Assembly (NCBI GenBank): GCA_030248215.1
Contig: JASANG010000727.1
Span: 124,001-188,000, forward strand
DNA: 64,000 nt
Source of the DNA: Enoplolaimus lenunculus
Taxonomy: Eukaryota; Nematoda; Enoplea; Enoplida; Thoracostomopsidae
Direction of reading: 5' to 3'
The position numbers were made by a program, and so were the translations under genes. The first letter of the stretch is position 1, and the number at the start of each line of letters is the position of its first letter. This document shows, one piece after another, positions 11,196 to 21,630 of this stretch. Under the pieces are notes generated by a model. It was not told the origin of the DNA and did no database searches. It saw only the letters and a program-made list of their open reading frames with translations.

Positions 11196-11625
11196 CTGTA
11201 TTGATCCGAATAAGAGGGGGTCCCCGTTTTGGGTCCGAATCAATAAAAGTCCGTATTCCTAATAAGAGTCAAAGCGGATAGAGTCCCTAAACCCTAATTA
11301 GAGTCCATAAATGTCAATCAACCCTAATTGTAGCACATAAATGACTCCAGGACCAAATAATTTGAGTTCGAAACTTTAAAGCGTACTTAAGTTTTGAAAG
11401 TACATTCCTAAGTATAACCTTTTATTATCACACTCAAACTATTGGAACGAGACAAATATACGTTTAATTCAACGGATAGTTGCAGTACCGGATATATATC
11501 AGTAACGAAGGGCGGCGGAGCGTTGGTTAAAAATAAATAACAGTCCGTAACCGAATAACAAGGTGGGGTACTCTCTGGAGATACCAAATAAATATCAGTC
11601 CCCCCTCTTATTCGGGTAAATACAG
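11196..11625. mobile_element. Family F element in a TA site
   Basis: Begins CTGTATTGATCCGAATAAGA and ends CTTATTCGGGTAAATACAG, flanked by TA. Inside are AGTCCGTA, GGGCGGCGGAGCG and CAGTCCGTAACCGAATAACA. About ten copies occur in this window, and none has a coding frame. Confidence 0.8.
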
Positions 11626-11689
11626 TATACTCACATTCCCCCTTCTTTTAGGCGGCCGCCCCGGACCGCGAATCCAGTACACTGTAAAT

Positions 11690-11932
11690 TCCAGTGAGTT
11701 GATTTTAACTCAGAATGAGTTGAATCGCTCAGTCTGAGTTAAGACTATCAGAACTGATATTTCTGAGTTGATTCAACTCATTCTGATTTAATTAGGGCAG
11801 CTTTCCCGGAATAAACTCAACTCAGAGTGAGAATCAACTGAACTCAGAGTGAGTTAAAGTATATTGTTATTAACTCCCGAATAATTAACTTCACGCCTGA
11901 ATTGGTTTATTAACTCATTGGAATTTACAGTG
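11690..11932. mobile_element. Family E palindromic MITE in a TA site
   Basis: Starts CACTGTAAATTCCAGTGAGT and ends GGAATTTACAGTG, flanked by TA. The interior is built of GAGTTGA and CAACTCA units that fold back along the whole length. Confidence 0.85.
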
Positions 11933-12714
11933 TAGCGCTGGTTAAATTTATTTATACAAAAGTTCAAATTCTCAGACAATAGTTGTTAAGCAATATAATT
12001 AGTAACCATAAGCTACAAAACGTTGTTTAGTGATAGAAGTTTTAACAGTAAATAGTAGCCGTTTATTGAAACAAAATAAAAACAATCTGGCTTATCTATT
12101 TTATTTAAATAATTTTTGAACGACAACACCTACACTCTTGGAATTCTAGTATACCTGTCGTGTTAAAAGTTCCAAGGTACATCAACTAGCAAGCATCTAT
12201 ATCTTGTTAATTTCTCCCCACTGCATACACGAGTTATTAAGTTAATGATTACCACTGGTAAAAAGGCTGATACATATAGCCATAATGATATTTTTCCGGA
12301 CATCCATCTGAACACGACTTTAGTAGAGGCAGTATCGCGAATAACACAGGGTCACAAATGTACCTACTTAGCGTGTAAAGGCGAACGGACATTTCGTGCA
12401 GCTGAAATAATTTCGTAGAAACGGTACAAATGTGGAAAAATACATTGTTGCTGCTTAAGCGGGGTCAAGTAAAAGTATATATTAGTAAATTGTCACCAGC
12501 AGAATATGGTTTAAATGCAGGAAAAAGGTTAACGGACATGGCGGCAATCAAAAATACTTCGAAGCAGGTGACAACTCTGCCAAAAACAAAGAATATAACA
12601 AGAATGTTGTTGGGTCCAAGTAACATGGAATGAATTAAAATAAGCAACAGTCGGTAACCAAATAACATGTGTGACTTTCTGGAAATACAAACTCCCTCTG
12701 AGAAAAAACTCACG
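11933..12714. other. Intergenic, nothing recognised but a family F scrap
   Basis: Bases 12635-12712 resemble the family F interior (AACAGTCGGTAACCAAATAACA). The rest has no recognisable gene or repeat; a 67-codon frame at 12430 has no supporting features. Confidence 0.35.
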
Positions 12715-12856
12715 GGCCCATGTATAGAACAGGGCCGGAACAGTAGTATAAGCATATTCCTAAGCCTAAGCCTAAGCCTAAGCGTATGGATGAGCATATT
12801 CCTAAGCCTAAGCCTAAGCCTAAGCGTATGGATGAGCATATTCCTAGAGCCTAAGC
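12715..12856 (+). mobile_element. Family A TTAGGC element, left part
   Basis: Starts GGCCCATGTATAGAACAGGG and continues into CAGTAGTATAAGCATATTCC and then repeated CCTAAG units broken by GCGTATGGATGAGCATATTC. The right end is missing. Confidence 0.8.
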
Positions 12857-13248
12857 GTAAGTTAAATTTTACTAACTTTTTTCAGTATAAATGTACTAAA
12901 TATTGAGTAAGTAAATAAGTAAAACTACTGCTGTCATTTCCTGATTAATTAAGTATCTAAATGTAAAACTAAAAATTTTGTGTTTGCTTAAAATTAAGTA
13001 AAACTTTTCCAAGCACCATAGTAGGTAAAGGGACACTTAATTGGTCAACAGTTTTACTTAATTTTAACTATGTTTTAGTGAGTAAGCAAGATGCGCGAAG
13101 CTTGCACGCCAAGGTGCAAAATGTTTTGAAATTGCTTCCGCCCATTTAGGGAATAATGGGTAAAATATGGTGTCCGTGACACAATGGATAGTCAAACGAC
13201 GACTTTGTTGGACACTGAGGGCATGCAATTATACATCGCTTGCTGGTA
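12857..13248. other. AT-rich stretch, nothing firm
   Basis: Repeated AAGTAAAAC and TTTTACTTAATTTTAA suggest a worn fold-back element at about 12905-13070. No gene seen. Confidence 0.3.
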
Positions 13249-13370
13249 TCGTTTTCCAGGAGGGGCTGTAATAGAGTCAGTTTAAGTTTTAGACTTTTTT
13301 CGCTTAGGCTTAGGATTAGGCTTAGGCTTGGGCTTAGGAATATGCTCATCCATACGCTTACGCTTTCTTT
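13249..13370 (-). mobile_element. Family A TTAGGC fragment
   Basis: Holds the family A subterminal block (TTTTCCAGGAGGGGCTGTAA, AGAGTCAGTTTAAG), then TTAGGC-like units. Both GGCCCATG ends are absent. Confidence 0.65.
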
Positions 13371-13384
13371 ATTTCTTTATAAAT

Positions 13385-13640
13385 AGATATTAGCCTACCA
13401 GAACTACCAGTGCCGGAGCAGACAGGGGTGGAGGCTCCACTCAAACTCCAGCGTGGCGGCCACAAACTCGCGAGCAAAGCGAGCGAGAAGCCAGGCACAT
13501 TTGTTAACTTCTGCAGTTTTTGCTTCAACCGGTTAGGGCGGGGGCCCGTTTAGGGGTGGTGCCCCTCCCAAATGGGGGTATGGGTACGGGGGTGGCTACT
13601 CCAACCTGAGAACTACTAGAAAGGCTTCGTAGGAAAGTGT
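13385..13640. repeat. Dispersed repeat with GCGAGCGAGAAGCC core
   Basis: Shares CCGGAGCAGA, GCGAGCGAGAAGCCAG and TTTTTGCTTCAACCG with 50474-50590 and the matching right part at 50821-50870. A third diverged copy lies at about 23210-23310. The family is not recognised. Confidence 0.5.
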
Positions 13641-14114
13641 ACATGAGCCGATGGATTTTTACTATTGCATATCTGTCCCAAATGTAAGGATTATACATGA
13701 AACAATGTTACTTACAAATAAATATATGATTCTAAGTTAAGCAGTACTATATAGAGCCCTTCACGAAAATTTAGTTGCAGATGCGATATAGGGATTGCGC
13801 CCACCACATAGGGATTATCGAACGACTGCTCGAAAGACTGGGCTACACAGCCATTGAAACTTTTCGCTGCAATGACTCTATATTCTCTGGTGCTGTTTAT
13901 GTTTCGGTGGTAGTTTTAGTTTAGTTATAAATGAATATAATGTACGAAATAGCCGAACTGTACATATTTTACGTTTAAAAGTTAGAAAAATGTTTTTCAC
14001 ATCTTTAAACGCTGTGTTGCATAGACTTGTGCAAAATGTGGCATAAACTTTGTTTTAAACTATTAAATTAATTAGTATATTAATCATTTAGCGTTGTGAA
14101 GCTTTTACTGTTAA

Positions 14115-14551
14115 TATAGTGACCCCGAATAAGAGGGGGACAGATATTTATTTGGCCTCTCCAGACGGTACCCCCTTGTCCGGTTATGGACTGTTATTGA
14201 TTTTTAACCCGCCCTGCGCGCCGCCCTTCGTTACTAATATATATCGGGTATCGCAAATATCAGTTGAATTGTGTATTTGTCTTGTATCAAAAGGTCTTGA
14301 GCCATAATACAAGGATTTGCTTAGTAATGTACTTTCAAAACTTAAGTACTCTTTAAAGTTTCGAACTCAACTTTGCTTGGTCCTGGAGTCATTTATGCGC
14401 CAGAATTAGCGATAATTGACATTTATGGACTCTAATTAGGGTTTAGGGACTCTATCCGCTTACGGACTTTTATTAAGGATACAGACTTTTATTGATTGAG
14501 ACTCATAATAAGGACCCACCTTATTACCCTCTCTTATTCGGGTCATTACAG
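14115..14551. mobile_element. Family F element
   Basis: Left end TATAGTGACCCCGAATAAGA, right end CTTATTCGGGTCATTACAG. Same inner order as 60934-61364. Confidence 0.8.
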
Positions 14552-14649
14552 TAAACGTTCGACTAGAATTTTATAACAGGATGCTTGGTTTTCCTGTTCT
14601 ACTTTAGCTCGCCCCATACCCTAAAATGCAGGAAGGAAGCCCTTAACAC

Positions 14650-14828
14650 ACGCAAGAGCCCCGCACAAAATTTAACCGAAATAGTCTCTAACTGAGTCAA
14701 ATTCGGCTCCGCCAGAATCAGATTCGACTCACTGAGTCGCACGTTTGACTCGAATTTTGATTCAGTTTGTGTAGTCTGGAAAAGCCTATTTCGGAGACAG
14801 TCAATTTGACTCCCAATTTTTTGCAGTG
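14650..14828. mobile_element. Family D palindromic MITE, left end worn
   Basis: The GAGTCAAATTCGGCTCCGCC core and right end ATTTTTTGCAGTG next to TA are typical of family D. The first 40 bases are poorly kept. Confidence 0.7.
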
Positions 14829-15060
14829 TATTAAAATTGATTCATAGAGTTCAACTTTATAAATTCTTTACGTAATTTGCAATTTTACAAAATCAAAATA
14901 ATTGCTATTCACACTAAAAGAACTAATTTTGAAGTTTGCTTTATTCTACGTCTTGTGAGGCAATAAAATAAAAATCCCGTAACGGTGGGGTCCATCTCAC
15001 ATGATGGGCGCCCTCGTTAACCCTACCAGCTCTCATTTGGACAGGTGTCGAACGAAACTT

Positions 15061-15470
15061 ATTTGGCAGAAATTTATTGGTACATGAGTAGCATCGTAAA
15101 TTTAAAGCTATGATTTTGGTCTTTATCATTATTACGGTTATTGATACAGTAGCAGCAACCAGCGAAAGCGACAAATCTGTCCATACGTGTACCTACACAT
15201 TTAACTGTCCGTTGTGGAGTTACTGTGACAATTTGACGTGCAAGAAAGGCGCAACCGTAAAACATATACAAGGTAGTGACTCGGGTCCACGGTGTAACCT
15301 GATATCCATTTTCGTTTCCGGTAAAAACGATGTCCGTTTCTGTTTCCGTTTCCGTTGTAGAAATACCGTAAATTCTGTTATGTTTATACTCAAAAGTTAG
15401 TTGTAAATCACGGACCATGTATAGAACAGGGCCGGAACAGTAGTATAAGCATATTCCTAAACCTAAGCCT
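15061..15470 (+). repeat. Duplicated block, copy 1 (exon 1 plus flanks)
   Basis: Starts ATTTGGCAGAAATTTATTGG and runs through exon 1, the start of intron 1, a piece of the AACGGA-type hAT-like element and the left part of a TTAGGC element. It matches 42711-43110 at a constant offset of 27650 bases through the exon. Confidence 0.85.
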
Positions 15471-18400
15471 AAGTCAGCCTAAGCCTAAGCCTAAGCGTTG
15501 CAAAATAATATAAATCTAGAATCTAAACCTACTCTTTATAGACCAACCAGAAACCTGGACGTCTCTTAAAGTAAAACATGGGCCAGTGAATTTGCCATAG
15601 CGCAGATGTTTGCCTAGAATTTATTTAGCGGCAAATCCATATTCAATTATATTACGAATTGTTTGCTGTACGATACAAATTTTCAACATTTCTTAACGTA
15701 CCGTATGTTACGAGAGTCTTAACCAAGATTTCAATACGGCTGCGGGTAAAACCACAAGTAACAAGTGCGCTCTAATAACAGGAACGCTATTTATGGTTCG
15801 TTAAAAGTGATTTTGCTGGTCTCACTAAAAAGTTGGGAATAGAACATATCTGCTCTATCTTTTCCATTTTACATCCCTGCTTCATACCACGCCGAGTTTT
15901 CCACATTTCTTGAACAGAAATGCGGTGAAAAATTTCTTAGCAAAATTAAAAACGAACAAAACCGTTCAATTCGAGCAAAATGCAATTTTTGTTGCAGTAC
16001 AAGTTTGTTGTTTCAGATTTGCAATGTACATTTTCAACGGAATGTCCACAAGGTTATCGTTGCGCACAACTGACTTGCATTCAAACTAAAAGCAGTACAG
16101 GCTCGTCGGAAACAAATGATCCAGAAACGTTAGTATCCACCGTCATGAACGTCCATGGGAGCGGACTAGTGGTCAAGAGCCATGCCAATTGATAAATTTT
16201 AAAATTTAGTGATGACATTTCGTGTCAGATATTTTCAACATAGTCCAATAGAGGATACCACGAGCCCGTAGCCAGCTCACCGTGCAAGGGGAGCTAAAAA
16301 ATTTTTAGGAGGGGCATTCAAGGGTTTTTAATGATTTGCAAGCCAGATTGAAAATTTTCTCGGGGGGCCCAAATTTTTCCAGGAAGGCTCACCCCCCCCC
16401 TTGGCTACGGGCCTGGGATACCACTTTTCAATTAATAAAACAGCAAATGTTTGTAATGAAAGCCTCAGAGGACTACCAATTTCAACTCCTGATTATACGA
16501 ATGCTCATATGGCTTTTATATTGTACTTCGTAACCGAGAAACCGACATACGTATTTTGGGCAGTGTTCACAAAGTTAGTAGTTATAAACTGAAAGTCTAA
16601 TTCTGTAAATGTAAAGCGTGTCTTGGTTGTCGTCGCTCAAGTCATAGTTCAGCCAATTCCGCATTGTGCTAATCAAAAATGGAATTACGACTTGGGTGAG
16701 CCCAAGGCGGAATTATGTCTGAACTCGCGTCTGTTGTCAGTCTTGAGAGGCAAATTACCTTAGTAAAACAAACGGTTTAGTAGTTAACAGATAGAGATTA
16801 GTTAGCCAATCAGAATAGAGTGTTTCAACTATAATGGCCTATGTAAACCTCGCTGCCGTTCCAAAATTCCACCATCACATCGCAACAATTTGAGGTGTTG
16901 TCGATAGTGAAATTTTGGGATCTCGGGTTATCGTCGAATTAGGTATTTTGGGATTTTGAGATTTCGGGATATGGTCGAAGGTCGGACTTTGGGATTTGGA
17001 ATATGGTCGAAGATGGGATTTTGGGAATTTGGGATTTCTGGATATGGTCGAAGGTGGGATTTTGGGATTTTGGAATCTCGGGATACTTTTGGTCGAATGT
17101 GGGAATTATGGATTTTGGGATGTCGAGATATAGTCGATGGTGGGGTTTTGAGATTTTGGGATTTCGGGATATATGATCGAAAGTGGGATTTTGGGATTTC
17201 GGGATATGGTCGAAGGTGAGATTTTGGGATTTGGGGATATGGTCGAAGGTGGGATTTTGTGAATTTGGGATTTCGGGATATGGTCGAAGGGGTAATTTTG
17301 GGATATTGGGATCTCGGGATAAGATCGCAGGCGGGATTTTGGTATTTTTGAGTTTCGGAATATGGTCGAAGGTGGGATTTTGAATTGTTGAATTTCGAGA
17401 TACGGTCGAAGGCAGGGTTTTGGGATTTCGTAATATGGCCGAAGGTGGGGTGCTCCCTAAAGCCTAGGCCTACACCTAAGCCCAAGCCTAAGCATAAGCC
17501 TAGTAAGCATATGCTTTAGTCCAAGGGTCATTTAAGACCTAATCTATGAAGCCTAAACCTAAGCCTAAAAGCCAAGCGTAATGGGATTGGGATTTCGGGA
17601 TATGGTCGAAGCTAGGATGCTCCTGAAGCCTAAGCCTAAGCCTACACCTAAACGTAAAACCCAAGCCTAAGAAGCCTATTAAGCCTACGATTTAGCCCAT
17701 GGGTCGTTTAGAATCTAATTTACGTTTAAACCGCAGCCTTTGTCAAAGCCTAAGCCTATGCCATTTACGGTCTGATCTATGCTTGACCAAAGACTTAAAG
17801 CGTGCTCCAAAAACCTAAGCCTAAGCCCAAGCCTAAGCCTTAGCATGAGCCTAAGCCTAAGATTTTAGACTGAGGATCATAAAGCCTATTCCATAAGCGT
17901 CAGCATGAGCCTAAGCCCATGCCTTAAGCCTAAGCCTAAACCTAAACTGAAGCCTAAGCCTAAGCCGTAGCCTAAGTCGATGCCTAAACCTATGGCTGAG
18001 GCGCCAGATCCTACGCCTAAACGCCTAATTCTCACCCAATCCGGAACCTTACCTAATCCTAAGCCTAAGATTGAGTCTTGCCAATTCCCAGACCTAATCA
18101 TCAGCCAAAGTATTGCGTAATACTAAACCTAAAGCCCAAAGACTAAGCCAAAGGAATTGCTTGCAATGAATTGTTTTGAAATCACAACGTCCCAAAATCA
18201 TGAAATCCCACCACAAACAAGAGCTATCAATTTTTTAGCTGGGACGATGGGATTTTGGGACGGCAGTAGCAAGTATACATGGGCCCAACTGATCGTATTT
18301 GAGTACATATGGCATTAAGGTGATAAAGTACATAACCAATTACGAGGCGTGCGCTTGTAGCAGGGAATGAATTACGTCATGGTTTAGCCCAAATCGTAAT

Positions 18401-20638
18401 TCCGCACTGGACAAGTCCAATTCGGAATTGGGCTTAGCCCAATTTCGAATCTGGCTTAGTTACGGCTTAGGATAAGACATATACATTGTGAAGGGTTTGA
18501 AACCCCGCAGATTAGTAAAGTTGGACCTGTGTTCGCGTAATCCGGAAAAGCCTATTTCGGAGAGAGTCAATTTGACTCACAATATTTTGCAGAGTACGTA
18601 CTTTCTTCTCCACAGCAAATGATTGCAAAAAGATAGCAATATTTTGTTTCAGACCAACAGATGAAACTGACGAAAATCTAAAAAGATGTACAGTTGCAAA
18701 TGATTGCTTTTTTGGTTTGAAATGCGTTGCAGGACAATGTCAAAGGGTACAAAAATGTGATTACGACTATGAGTGCCCGTATGATCAATACTGTTCAATT
18801 GGATATTGCACCACAGGCGCGAGCAATATTCATTTGGAAGGTATGTTAATTGACGTGTCTTATGCAAGTTTGTCGGAGTTTTAATTCTACGAATATTTTG
18901 TATTTATTGCAGAATTGCAAAGATTTTCTATACTTTCGAAATAAGTGGGATATGGTAACCATCGGAAATTCTACACTGCAAAAACTGGTGAGTCATATTG
19001 ACTCTCTCCGAAATAGCCTTTTCATTACTACACAAACTGAGTCAAAATTTAACTCCGCTTGAGTCAAATTCGACACAATTTGACCCTGGTGGAGTCGAAT
19101 TTTGACTCAGTTTATGTAGTCAGGAAAAGACTATTTCGGATAGTGTCCAATTTGGCTCACCATTGTTTGCAGTGTAGAGAAACGATGAAAACTTACCATT
19201 ATGGGCTTAAATAATTTGTCGGCTGATAGTAGATACAGAATGATTTTTCTAGCTCGCCATAGGACTGTTGGCATAACTCAGTTTGTGTAGTTCCGAAAAG
19301 CCTATTTCCGACAGAGACAATTTGACTCAGCATTTTTTGCAGTGTATGAACGTTTTCAGGAATCGCTTGCAATAAAACGGAAGATTGCAAAGATCTCAAG
19401 TACAATTATGTATGCGATTTGACAGAACAAACGTGTTATAGAAGGTAAGACGTTGTTTCGAAAATTCTTTTATATGGCCCATGTTAAACAATTAATGCCT
19501 ATCCATTTATCCTAAATCTTAGATCTAACCAGAAGTCTAAAGCTTAATTCTAAGCCTAAATCTCCCAGTGTTTAAGTCCCGCAACCCATTGGACAAGCCA
19601 CTGTTATTAACAAGAGCCCACACCCAATACTCAAAGCTAAAATGTATTGATTGGCTTATTACAGCGCTGTTTCTGGTTAACTTCTCTATAATTTATCTTT
19701 CAAGATGCTTTTAGTTAGCTATGTTTTCCGCGGCCCATGTATAGAACAGGGCCGGATCGTTTTCCGGTGAAGCTGTAATAGAGCCAGTTTAAGCTTTAGA
19801 CTAACTTTTTTGCTTAGGCTTAGGCTTAGGCTTAGGCTTATTAGGCTTAGGCTTAGGCTTAGGCTTATTAGGCTTAGGCTTAGGCTTAATAATATGCTTA
19901 TATTACTGCTCCGGCCCTGTTCTATACATGGGCACTTTCCGCAAAAAATTCTAATGATTATTTGCTAAAACTTAGCTTCGGGAAACGATGACCACACTAG
20001 AACACCTTTGCGAAACTCCAGCCTTTTGTGTTTAGGGTGTCTAAGTGGGTCTACTGGTCTTAGTGATAGCAATTTTATAGAAATTAATATAAAATTCTTT
20101 TTCGGTATGCAGAAAAAGAACATTTATTGAAAACACTAACGGTGACGCAACGCGCAGTTTATATACATCCTTTCACTGGTTCCTGGATTTAGTTTGCAAG
20201 GACATAGACCACATATCGGAACTGTAAGTAGTTCGTGATTTCGGATACTACTCAAGAAACCACAAACTCCGCGTTTAGGTCCGTATTCCAATGACGCTAA
20301 CTCGCTATGGTTCAAAAGTGCAGTCGTTTTCCCAGTTTATTCCCCCCAACACCGTATTAAAGCTATACAAGTAAGGCACGAATATGACTATACAAGTACA
20401 ATGCTTGAACTGCCGACCTCATTATTCAACCGAATGTGCCGAAAGTTCCTTTTATAGGATACTTTCGGTATCGTTTGTTGTTAATTTATCTCAACATAGA
20501 AGTTACATAATTTTTATGCATTGTTTCAGAGCCGAAACTTACGTTGCAAACGCTATTCGAATATCTGATACGCTAAATTGCTCAAATATTATTATTGCAA
20601 TTGCAATTTGTTATTTATCTTTTATATTCAATGCATAA
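15110..20638 (+). CDS. Secreted, probably GPI-anchored protein with four C-X5-C-X5-C-X4-C modules
   Basis: Six exons: 15110-15272, 16017-16128, 18653-18840, 19360-19444, 20113-20223 and 20530-20638 (stop). Every join keeps frame (phases 1, 2, 1, 2, 2) and every intron is GT-AG, giving about 255 residues. Residues 1-16 are a signal peptide. Four modules have the exact spacing C-X5-C-X5-C-X4-C: one each in exons 1 and 2 and two in exon 3 (for example [18 protein letters not shown]). A fifth, C-X5-C-X8-C-X6-C, is in exon 4. Exons 5 and 6 are cysteine-poor and the protein ends in a hydrophobic run [17 protein letters not shown] with no charged tail, as in GPI signals. The modules recall nematode EB-type cysteine modules, but I cannot name the family. 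A surface or secreted binding role is inferred. The introns are full of MITEs. Confidence 0.78.
15412..15584 (+). mobile_element. Hybrid TTAGGC element: family A left end, family B right end
   Basis: Left end GGACCATGTATAGAACAGGG is family A. Right end GTCTCTTAAAGTAAAACATG plus GGCC, with AGAAACCTGGAC before it, is family B. Between them lie about seven TTAGGC-like units. The flanks TTGTAAATCAC and AGTGAATT show no target duplication, as expected if two elements recombined within their arrays. Confidence 0.75.
16261..16415. mobile_element. Small hAT-like MITE
   Basis: Ends CGAGCCCGTAGCCAG and TTGGCTACGGGCCTG are inverted repeats. The perfect 8-bp duplication GGATACCA lies on both sides (16253-16260, 16416-16423). 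It is in intron 2 of the cysteine-module gene. A related but worn stretch is at 22925-23020. Confidence 0.8.
16925..17445 (+). repeat. Minisatellite GGGATATGGTCGAAGGTGGG
   Basis: About ten to twelve units of roughly 40-60 bases, each with GGGATATGGTCGAAGGTGGG and TTTTGGGATTTC. It is open in several frames on both strands only because the repeat lacks stops; no protein is inferred. Confidence 0.85.
17455..18140 (-). repeat. Long degraded TTAGGC-like array
   Basis: Dozens of CCTAAG/CCTAAGC units, many altered, broken by non-repeat pieces such as GGGATATGGTCGAAG at about 17590. It is the longest telomere-like tract in the window. Confidence 0.75.
18520..18597. mobile_element. Family D MITE, right half
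   Basis: AAAGCCTATTTCGGAGAGAG followed by TCAATTTGACTCACAATATT and TTGCAGAGTA. It ends 55 bases before exon 3 of the cysteine-module gene. Confidence 0.65.
18974..19174. mobile_element. Family D palindromic MITE in a TA site
   Basis: CACTGCAAAAACTGGTGAGT to CATTGTTTGCAGTG with TA on both sides. It lies in intron 3 of the cysteine-module gene. Confidence 0.85.
19262..19344. mobile_element. Family D MITE, right half
   Basis: AACTCAGTTTGTGTAGTTCC to CATTTTTTGCAGTG then TA. It ends 15 bases before exon 4, so it makes up most of the 3' part of intron 3, including the branch region. Confidence 0.7.
19732..19934 (-). mobile_element. Family A TTAGGC element with 8-bp duplication
   Basis: Ends GGCCCATGTATAGAACAGGG and its inverse. 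Flanks TTTTCCGC (19724-19731) and CTTTCCGC (19935-19942) are a target duplication with one mismatch. The interior has about thirteen TTAGGC units interrupted by TTATTAGGC. It lies in intron 4 of the cysteine-module gene. Confidence 0.9.
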
Positions 20639-20716
20639 GTGTCTTAAAAGTTTGGGGTTCGTTTAGTTTACCATGACATTGATTGAACGTCATTTTTTGT
20701 TCACTTTATTTTATAT

Positions 20717-20967
20717 CACTGTAAATTCCAGTGAGTTGATTTTAACTCAGAACGAGTTGAATCCAGTCAGAAACTTGAGCTCTAAATAAGTCTTTCAGAA
20801 CTCGACAGAATTCTGAGTTGGATTGACTCATTTGAGATAATTAATCAACTCGGCTGGAATTGAATAAGCTCAGAGTGAATTAATAGTTATTGCTATTAAC
20901 TCACAAATGACCAAAAATAACCAATTATCTCTCTGAGCTGATTAATCAATTCACTGAAATTTAGAGT
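20717..20967. mobile_element. Family E palindromic MITE
   Basis: CACTGTAAATTCCAGTGAGT to ACTGAAATTTAGAGTA. It starts 79 bases after the stop codon of the cysteine-module gene. Confidence 0.8.
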
Positions 20968-20984
20968 ATAGTATTAAAGGTTGA

Positions 20985-21280
20985 ACGGCCCCACATACGA
21001 ATTTTGGGCAGTGTTAAAGCGGATTTTTACAAATATTAAAATGTTGCATATAGCAGCCGCTGGCAAAATGGCTGTTATTGCCGTGTTTTTGGGCGATATT
21101 ATATCTATTGCCCGTAAGTTGAGTATCAGCCCGAGGGCTGATAAGTTTAATATCACTCCTTGGGCCGATATTAAAATATCAGGGCCGATATTAACTTTAT
21201 CAGCCCTCGGGATGATAATCTTTATATCTATTCTAAGTAGGAGGCAATTTGTCTTATATCGCCCAGACAGCATCTTTTGA
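20985..21280. mobile_element. Possible fold-back element with GGGCGATAT ends
   Basis: TTGGGCGATATTATATCTAT is mirrored by TATATCGCCCAG, and AGCCCGAGGGCTGATAA by TTATCAGCCCTCGGG. The left border phrase CATACGAATTTTGGGCAGTGTT recurs near 16546 and 30596, so it may be a repeat border. Confidence 0.4.
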
Positions 21281-21385
21281 TGTGGGTAATAAATTTTTAT
21301 TTCGGACGCCTTAAAATCAACTAAAATAGCAAAAAATATGACATTGTTTACATTTTATGCGTTGCTAATAGTTCTATGGAACTGA

Positions 21386-21622
21386 GGCCCATGTTACTTT
21401 AAGGGGCGTCCAGGTTTCTTGTGGGACTATAAAAAAGTGCGTTTAGATTCTAGATTACATTTTTTACATAGGCTTATTCTTACGCTTAGGCTTAGGCTTA
21501 GAAACTCATTTTTGCAACACTTAGGCTTAGGCTTAAGAACTTATTTTTGCTACGCTTAGGCTTAGGCTTAGGCTTAGGAATACGCTTAATCAAATGTTAC
21601 GCCTCTTAAAGTAACTTTGGCC
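21386..21622 (-). mobile_element. Family B TTAGGC element with 8-bp duplication
   Basis: Left end GGCCCATGTTACTTTAAGGG, right end CTTAAAGTAACTTTGGCC. The perfect duplication GGAACTGA is at 21378-21385 and 21623-21630. The interior has two TTAGGC arrays separated by AACTCATTTTTGCAACAC. Confidence 0.9.
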
Positions 21623-21630
21623 GGAACTGA

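Larger units (their letters stand above)
16853..18266. mobile_element. Large TIR element holding two tandem arrays
   Basis: Left end CTGCCGTTCCAAAATTCCAC and right end GATTTTGGGACGGCAG are inverted repeats. Inside are a minisatellite (16925-17445) and a long degraded TTAGGC-like array (17455-18140). No transposase is present. Target duplication is unclear. It fills most of intron 2 of the cysteine-module gene. Confidence 0.6.

Noticed and set aside
16928-17485. 185-codon open frame rich in PKSQNPxFDxI
   Set aside because: It is the translation of the GGGATATGGTCGAAGG minisatellite; other frames and the opposite strand are open too.
17455-18140. True interstitial telomere from chromosome fusion
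   Set aside because: The tract is degraded and enclosed by inverted repeats, and the other tracts lie inside elements with target duplications.
20384-20460. Cysteine-bearing frame [13 protein letters not shown] inside intron 5 of the cysteine-module gene
   Set aside because: Exons 5 and 6 already join in frame without it and no good acceptor precedes it. An alternative exon cannot be excluded.
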